Shown here: piece by piece, positions 61,347 through 64,000 of the stretch
Position numbering within the stretch: the first letter of the stretch is position 1
Layout: the number at the start of each line of letters is the position of its first letter
DNA from: Phaeocystidibacter sp965659415
GTDB taxonomy: Bacteria > Bacteroidota > Bacteroidia > Flavobacteriales > Schleiferiaceae
Assembly: GCA_965659415.1 (NCBI GenBank)
Contig: CBFHVA010000002.1
Coordinates: 1-64,000 of the forward strand
Direction: 5' to 3'
DNA: 64,000 nt
The notes under the pieces: generated by a model
The model's database searches: none
Told to the model about the DNA's origin: nothing
The model's input: the letters and a program-made list of their open reading frames with translations, nothing else
Translations under genes and position numbers: made by a program

Positions 61347-62798
61347 ATGCTCAAACAGTCCCTACAACAAAAGCTACAGCAGAAGCTATCTCCTCAGCAA
61401 ATACAGCTGATGAAGCTTATTCAATTGCCTACCCAGGCGTTGGAGGAGCGCATTCAAGAAGAATTGGAAGTAAATCCAGCCTTGGATGAAGGGAAAGAGC
61501 AAGACGATACCGATGATTTTGATCGAGCTGATGAAGCCGTCAACGAGGAGAAAGAAAGGGATGATGATTTTGATGTCGACCAATACCTCAGCGACGATGA
61601 AATTCCGGAATACCGACTAAGAGCGAACAACTACAGTGCAGACGATGACGACGATCGCGTGCCCCTTTCAGGAGGTGCATCGTTCATCCAAACACTTCGC
61701 ACGCAACTCGGTATGCGCAGCCTTTCAGAAAATGATCACAAGATTGCCGATTATTTAGTCGGTAATATTGACAATGACGGATACCTGCGTCGGGAACTTC
61801 AGGATGTGGTAGACGACCTGGCCTTTACGCAAGGGATCTACACGGATCTCGACCAGCTTGAAACTTTGCTGAAGGTTATCCAAGACCTCGACCCTCCAGG
61901 TGTGGGCGCGAGAACATTGCAAGAATGCTTGGCGCTTCAATTGAGTAAAAGACAAAAATCAACGGAAATTCAGCGCGCTCAAGAAATTGTGGAAGATTAC
62001 TTCGACGAGTTCGTACGTAAGCATTATTCCAAATTGATGGATAGGCTCGACATTGATGAAGACGAGCTTCGCGATGCTCTAGCAGAAATCTCCAAGCTGA
62101 ATCCAAAACCCGGCGGCTCCGTTTCAGATGGATCAAAACCCACTGAAAACGTTACCCCCGACTTTCACATCTCCATCGAGGATGGTGATCTCAAACTTCA
62201 ACTGAATGGGAAAAATGCGCCTGAACTGAACATCAGTCGGGAGTATCGAACCATGCTCGAGCACTATCGCGATAGCAAGGGTAAAGCCACCAAGAGCGAA
62301 AAAGATGCCTTGCTTTTCGTTAAACAGAAAATCGATTCAGCCAAATGGTTTATTGATGCGATTCGTCAGCGTCAACAAACCTTGCTTCTCACCATGTCCA
62401 CTATCATGGAATACCAACGCGATTACTTCTTGTCAGGCGACGAGCGAAAGCTAAAGCCGATGATTCTAAAAGACATCGCAGAGAAAATCGATATGGATAT
62501 TTCTACCGTGAGTCGGGTAGCCAGCAATAAATATGTACAAACGCCTTACGGCACCTTCTTGATTAAAACCTTCTTCTCAGAGTCGATGACGAACTCAGAT
62601 GGTGAAGAAGTGTCTACTCGGGAAATCAAGAAGATATTGGAAGATAGCATTGGCGAGGAAGACAAGCGCAAACCGCTTACGGACGAAGCGCTCTCCAAGC
62701 TCCTCAAAGAGAAGGGGTACCCCATTGCGCGAAGAACCGTAGCAAAATACCGTGAGCAATTGGGCATTCCAGTAGCTCGTTTGAGGAAAGAGCTTTAA
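61347..62798 (+). CDS. rpoN: RNA polymerase sigma-54 factor
   Basis: 483 residues. Region I is Gln/Leu-rich (LKQSLQQKLQQKLSPQQIQLMKLIQLPTQALEERIQEELEVNPAL), region II is acidic (about 45-90), and the core-binding and HTH domains follow, ending in the RpoN box ARRTVAKYREQLGIPVARL. It needs bacterial enhancer-binding proteins; none is encoded in the window, and I see no clear TGGCAC-N5-TTGC site here. The next gene starts 1 nt after the stop. Confidence 0.97.
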   Translation: MLKQSLQQKLQQKLSPQQIQLMKLIQLPTQALEERIQEELEVNPALDEGKEQDDTDDFDRADEAVNEEKERDDDFDVDQYLSDDEIPEYRLRANNYSADDDDDRVPLSGGASFIQTLRTQLGMRSLSENDHKIADYLVGNIDNDGYLRRELQDVVDDLAFTQGIYTDLDQLETLLKVIQDLDPPGVGARTLQECLALQLSKRQKSTEIQRAQEIVEDYFDEFVRKHYSKLMDRLDIDEDELRDALAEISKLNPKPGGSVSDGSKPTENVTPDFHISIEDGDLKLQLNGKNAPELNISREYRTMLEHYRDSKGKATKSEKDALLFVKQKIDSAKWFIDAIRQRQQTLLLTMSTIMEYQRDYFLSGDERKLKPMILKDIAEKIDMDISTVSRVASNKYVQTPYGTFLIKTFFSESMTNSDGEEVSTREIKKILEDSIGEEDKRKPLTDEALSKLLKEKGYPIARRTVAKYREQLGIPVARLRKEL

Positions 62799-62799
62799 T

Positions 62800-63399
62800 A
62801 TGACGAAGCGTTTCGCCCAGGTATTGTCCTATCTCTTTCATCCAGCACTCGTTCCCTCTATTGGAACTTTGATGGTATTGGCTACGATTCCAGCTCATGT
62901 ACCCGAAGGGCAAATCTATTTTTCCCTGGCCTTCGTGTTTCTATCCACTTATATCCTCCCAGGATTCTTTTCAGTAATGCTACGCTACATGGGCATCATA
63001 GAGAGCTTGCACATGAAGAGCCCTAAGGATCGAAGATACCCTTTCCTAATTGCGATTGCCTTCTTTCTCTTCGCTGCAAACTCTCTAAGCAAGCAACAAC
63101 TTCCAACAGAAATTGTACGCCTACTACTCGCCTCAGCTATCACTTTGATGATTCTATATCTGTTGCTTCGCTACTCGAAATGGTCGGTTCATATGGCTGG
63201 TGCGGCAGGGGTTACGGCTACCGCCATTTACTTGTCTCATGAGTATGGCATCATGATGCTGGAAATCATATCAATTACAATCCTTTTCAGCGGCTTATTG
63301 GGAACTGCACGTTTAAAATTAAAAGCACATACCCTCGCTCAAGTAGTCTTTGGATATCTCACGGGTCTGATTGTGACCTTTTCGTGCCTCATCGCCTAA
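62800..63399 (+). CDS. PAP2-like membrane protein
   Basis: 199 residues with 6 hydrophobic segments. KDRRYPFLIA and the C-terminal KAHTLAQVVFGYLTG resemble the KxxxxRP and HxxxD-like blocks of PAP2 phosphatases, but the conserved middle PSGH and the second catalytic His are not evident, so enzyme activity is doubtful. It starts 1 nt after rpoN and is probably co-transcribed; this pairing recurs in Flavobacteriales as far as I recall. Confidence 0.78.
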   Translation: MTKRFAQVLSYLFHPALVPSIGTLMVLATIPAHVPEGQIYFSLAFVFLSTYILPGFFSVMLRYMGIIESLHMKSPKDRRYPFLIAIAFFLFAANSLSKQQLPTEIVRLLLASAITLMILYLLLRYSKWSVHMAGAAGVTATAIYLSHEYGIMMLEIISITILFSGLLGTARLKLKAHTLAQVVFGYLTGLIVTFSCLIA

Positions 63400-63640
63400 G
63401 CATTTACCGAACGGACTTTCAAGATTATATCTACCTCTGACTGAGCGAGCGTAATAATTGATTCGTCGCTCTCCTTGAAGCCCCCGAATGAACGGTTGCC
63501 GCCACTGAGAAAACGCACACAAGCGCGTATATATCTACCACGAAACCGCACGCATAGTGCTCTCAACAGCTGTTGATTAAGGCGAGGATTGCAGATACTT
63601 TCATCTTCTAATCATCGCATTCCCACGAAAAATCAACGCT
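63400..63640. other. Intergenic region with no gene seen
   Basis: 240 bp before the surface-protein gene. The short minus-strand frame at 63319-63522 is antisense to the previous gene end and not supported. No clear -7 box or repeat is visible. Confidence 0.5.
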
Positions 63641-64000
63641 ATGAAATGGTTCAAACTACTCTCAACTCTCGCCCTATTCCTGATGGGAATAGGTGCAGAA
63701 GCCTCTCACATTATTGGTGGTGATATCTACTACAAGTACATCGGCGGACAAACCGGTGTAGCCAACCAGTACGAAATCACCATGATTATCTACCGAGAAG
63801 GAACGGGCGCAGCTCTCACCTCTCCCTTGTTGTCCGACTGGAATATTACGGATATCCGAATAGAAGGAATCAACTGTACCTACTCCCAACAATTGCAGAT
63901 GTATTTGACGCAACCCGAATTTCCTGCAAGTCAATTGGGCGCCTTTGATTGTATTCTACCAGGACCTGGAATTCCCGATCCTCGAGTGAATATATACAAG
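63641..64000 (+). CDS. Large surface protein, N-terminal part (cut by window edge)
   Basis: 120 codons open to the right edge. Signal peptide (MKWFKLLSTLALFLMGIGAEA) followed by SHIIGGDIYYKYIGGQTGVANQYEITMIIYRE, the start seen in large Bacteroidota surface proteins with PKD repeats and gliding-motility or T9SS C-termini. The rest of the protein, and hence any sorting domain, is outside the window. Confidence 0.8.
   Translation, partial: MKWFKLLSTLALFLMGIGAEASHIIGGDIYYKYIGGQTGVANQYEITMIIYREGTGAALTSPLLSDWNITDIRIEGINCTYSQQLQMYLTQPEFPASQLGAFDCILPGPGIPDPRVNIYK

Overview
The window is chromosomal DNA from a member of the Bacteroidota, most likely of the order Flavobacteriales. Four things point there: proteins ending in type IX secretion (T9SS) sorting domains (9948-11255, 18296-18724, 33313-34422), a probable T9SS surface protein running off the right edge, the Bacteroidota-type -7 promoter motif TAnnTTTG in front of many genes, and the linked gene block flippase-dut-nucleotidyltransferase-TPR-DUF4292-EnvC. 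I see no rRNA, tRNA, CRISPR array, prophage, integrase or insertion sequence. Most of the window is ordinary core genome, with several regulatory modules and small accessory regions.

Layout. 1-7.3 kb: start of tadA, a repeat-rich intergenic region, a small membrane protein, an MBL hydrolase, an M1 aminopeptidase, a LysE-type exporter and RNase R. 7.3-9.9 kb: ECF sigma factor, a one-TM anti-sigma-like protein and an acidic coiled-coil/beta-barrel outer membrane protein. 9.9-18.1 kb (minus): a T9SS protein, then an envelope operon of flippase, dUTPase, sugar-phosphate nucleotidyltransferase, TPR protein, DUF4292 lipoprotein and a degenerate LytM protein of EnvC type. 18.3-19.15 kb: a small T9SS protein and a tandem of non-coding, terminator-ended elements. 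19.15-23.9 kb: threonine dehydratase-like enzyme, then an ECF sigma factor, a Ser/Thr kinase with an extracytoplasmic sensor region, and a PP2C phosphatase. 24-33.3 kb: uvrC, two tandem patatin/beta-barrel proteins, cardiolipin synthase, a methyltransferase and an iodotyrosine deiodinase-like flavoprotein. 33.3-41.3 kb: T9SS protein, gdhA, a four-helix-bundle protein, thiL, GNAT, serine hydrolase, DUF2490 protein, FMN reductase. 41.3-49.98 kb: Lhr-like DEXH helicase, an isoprenoid-synthase-like gene broken by one in-frame amber codon, a third ECF sigma factor with a membrane partner, a TraB/GumN protein, a PLP gamma-lyase/synthase divergent from an Lrp regulator, gatC and plsC. 49.98-53 kb: duplicated non-coding repeats, a Spy/CpxP-like protein and a GT39-type glycosyltransferase. 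53-59.7 kb (minus): tetR-tolC-hlyD-RND efflux operon. 59.8-64 kb: asnS, rpoN, a PAP2-like membrane protein and the start of a large surface protein.

Three points deserve most attention. (1) The ECF sigma at 20134 lacks the acidic residues normally found in region 2.2, has Thr54-Ser55 there instead, and sits 4 nt ahead of a transmembrane kinase, with a phosphatase after it. This looks like a phosphorylation-switched sigma factor. (2) Two homologous elements at about 18.85-19.15 kb, each ending in its own terminator, look like tandem small RNAs; related short motifs precede other hairpins in the window. (3) At least five genes have a -7 motif ending only 4-5 nt before the ATG, which predicts leaderless transcripts.
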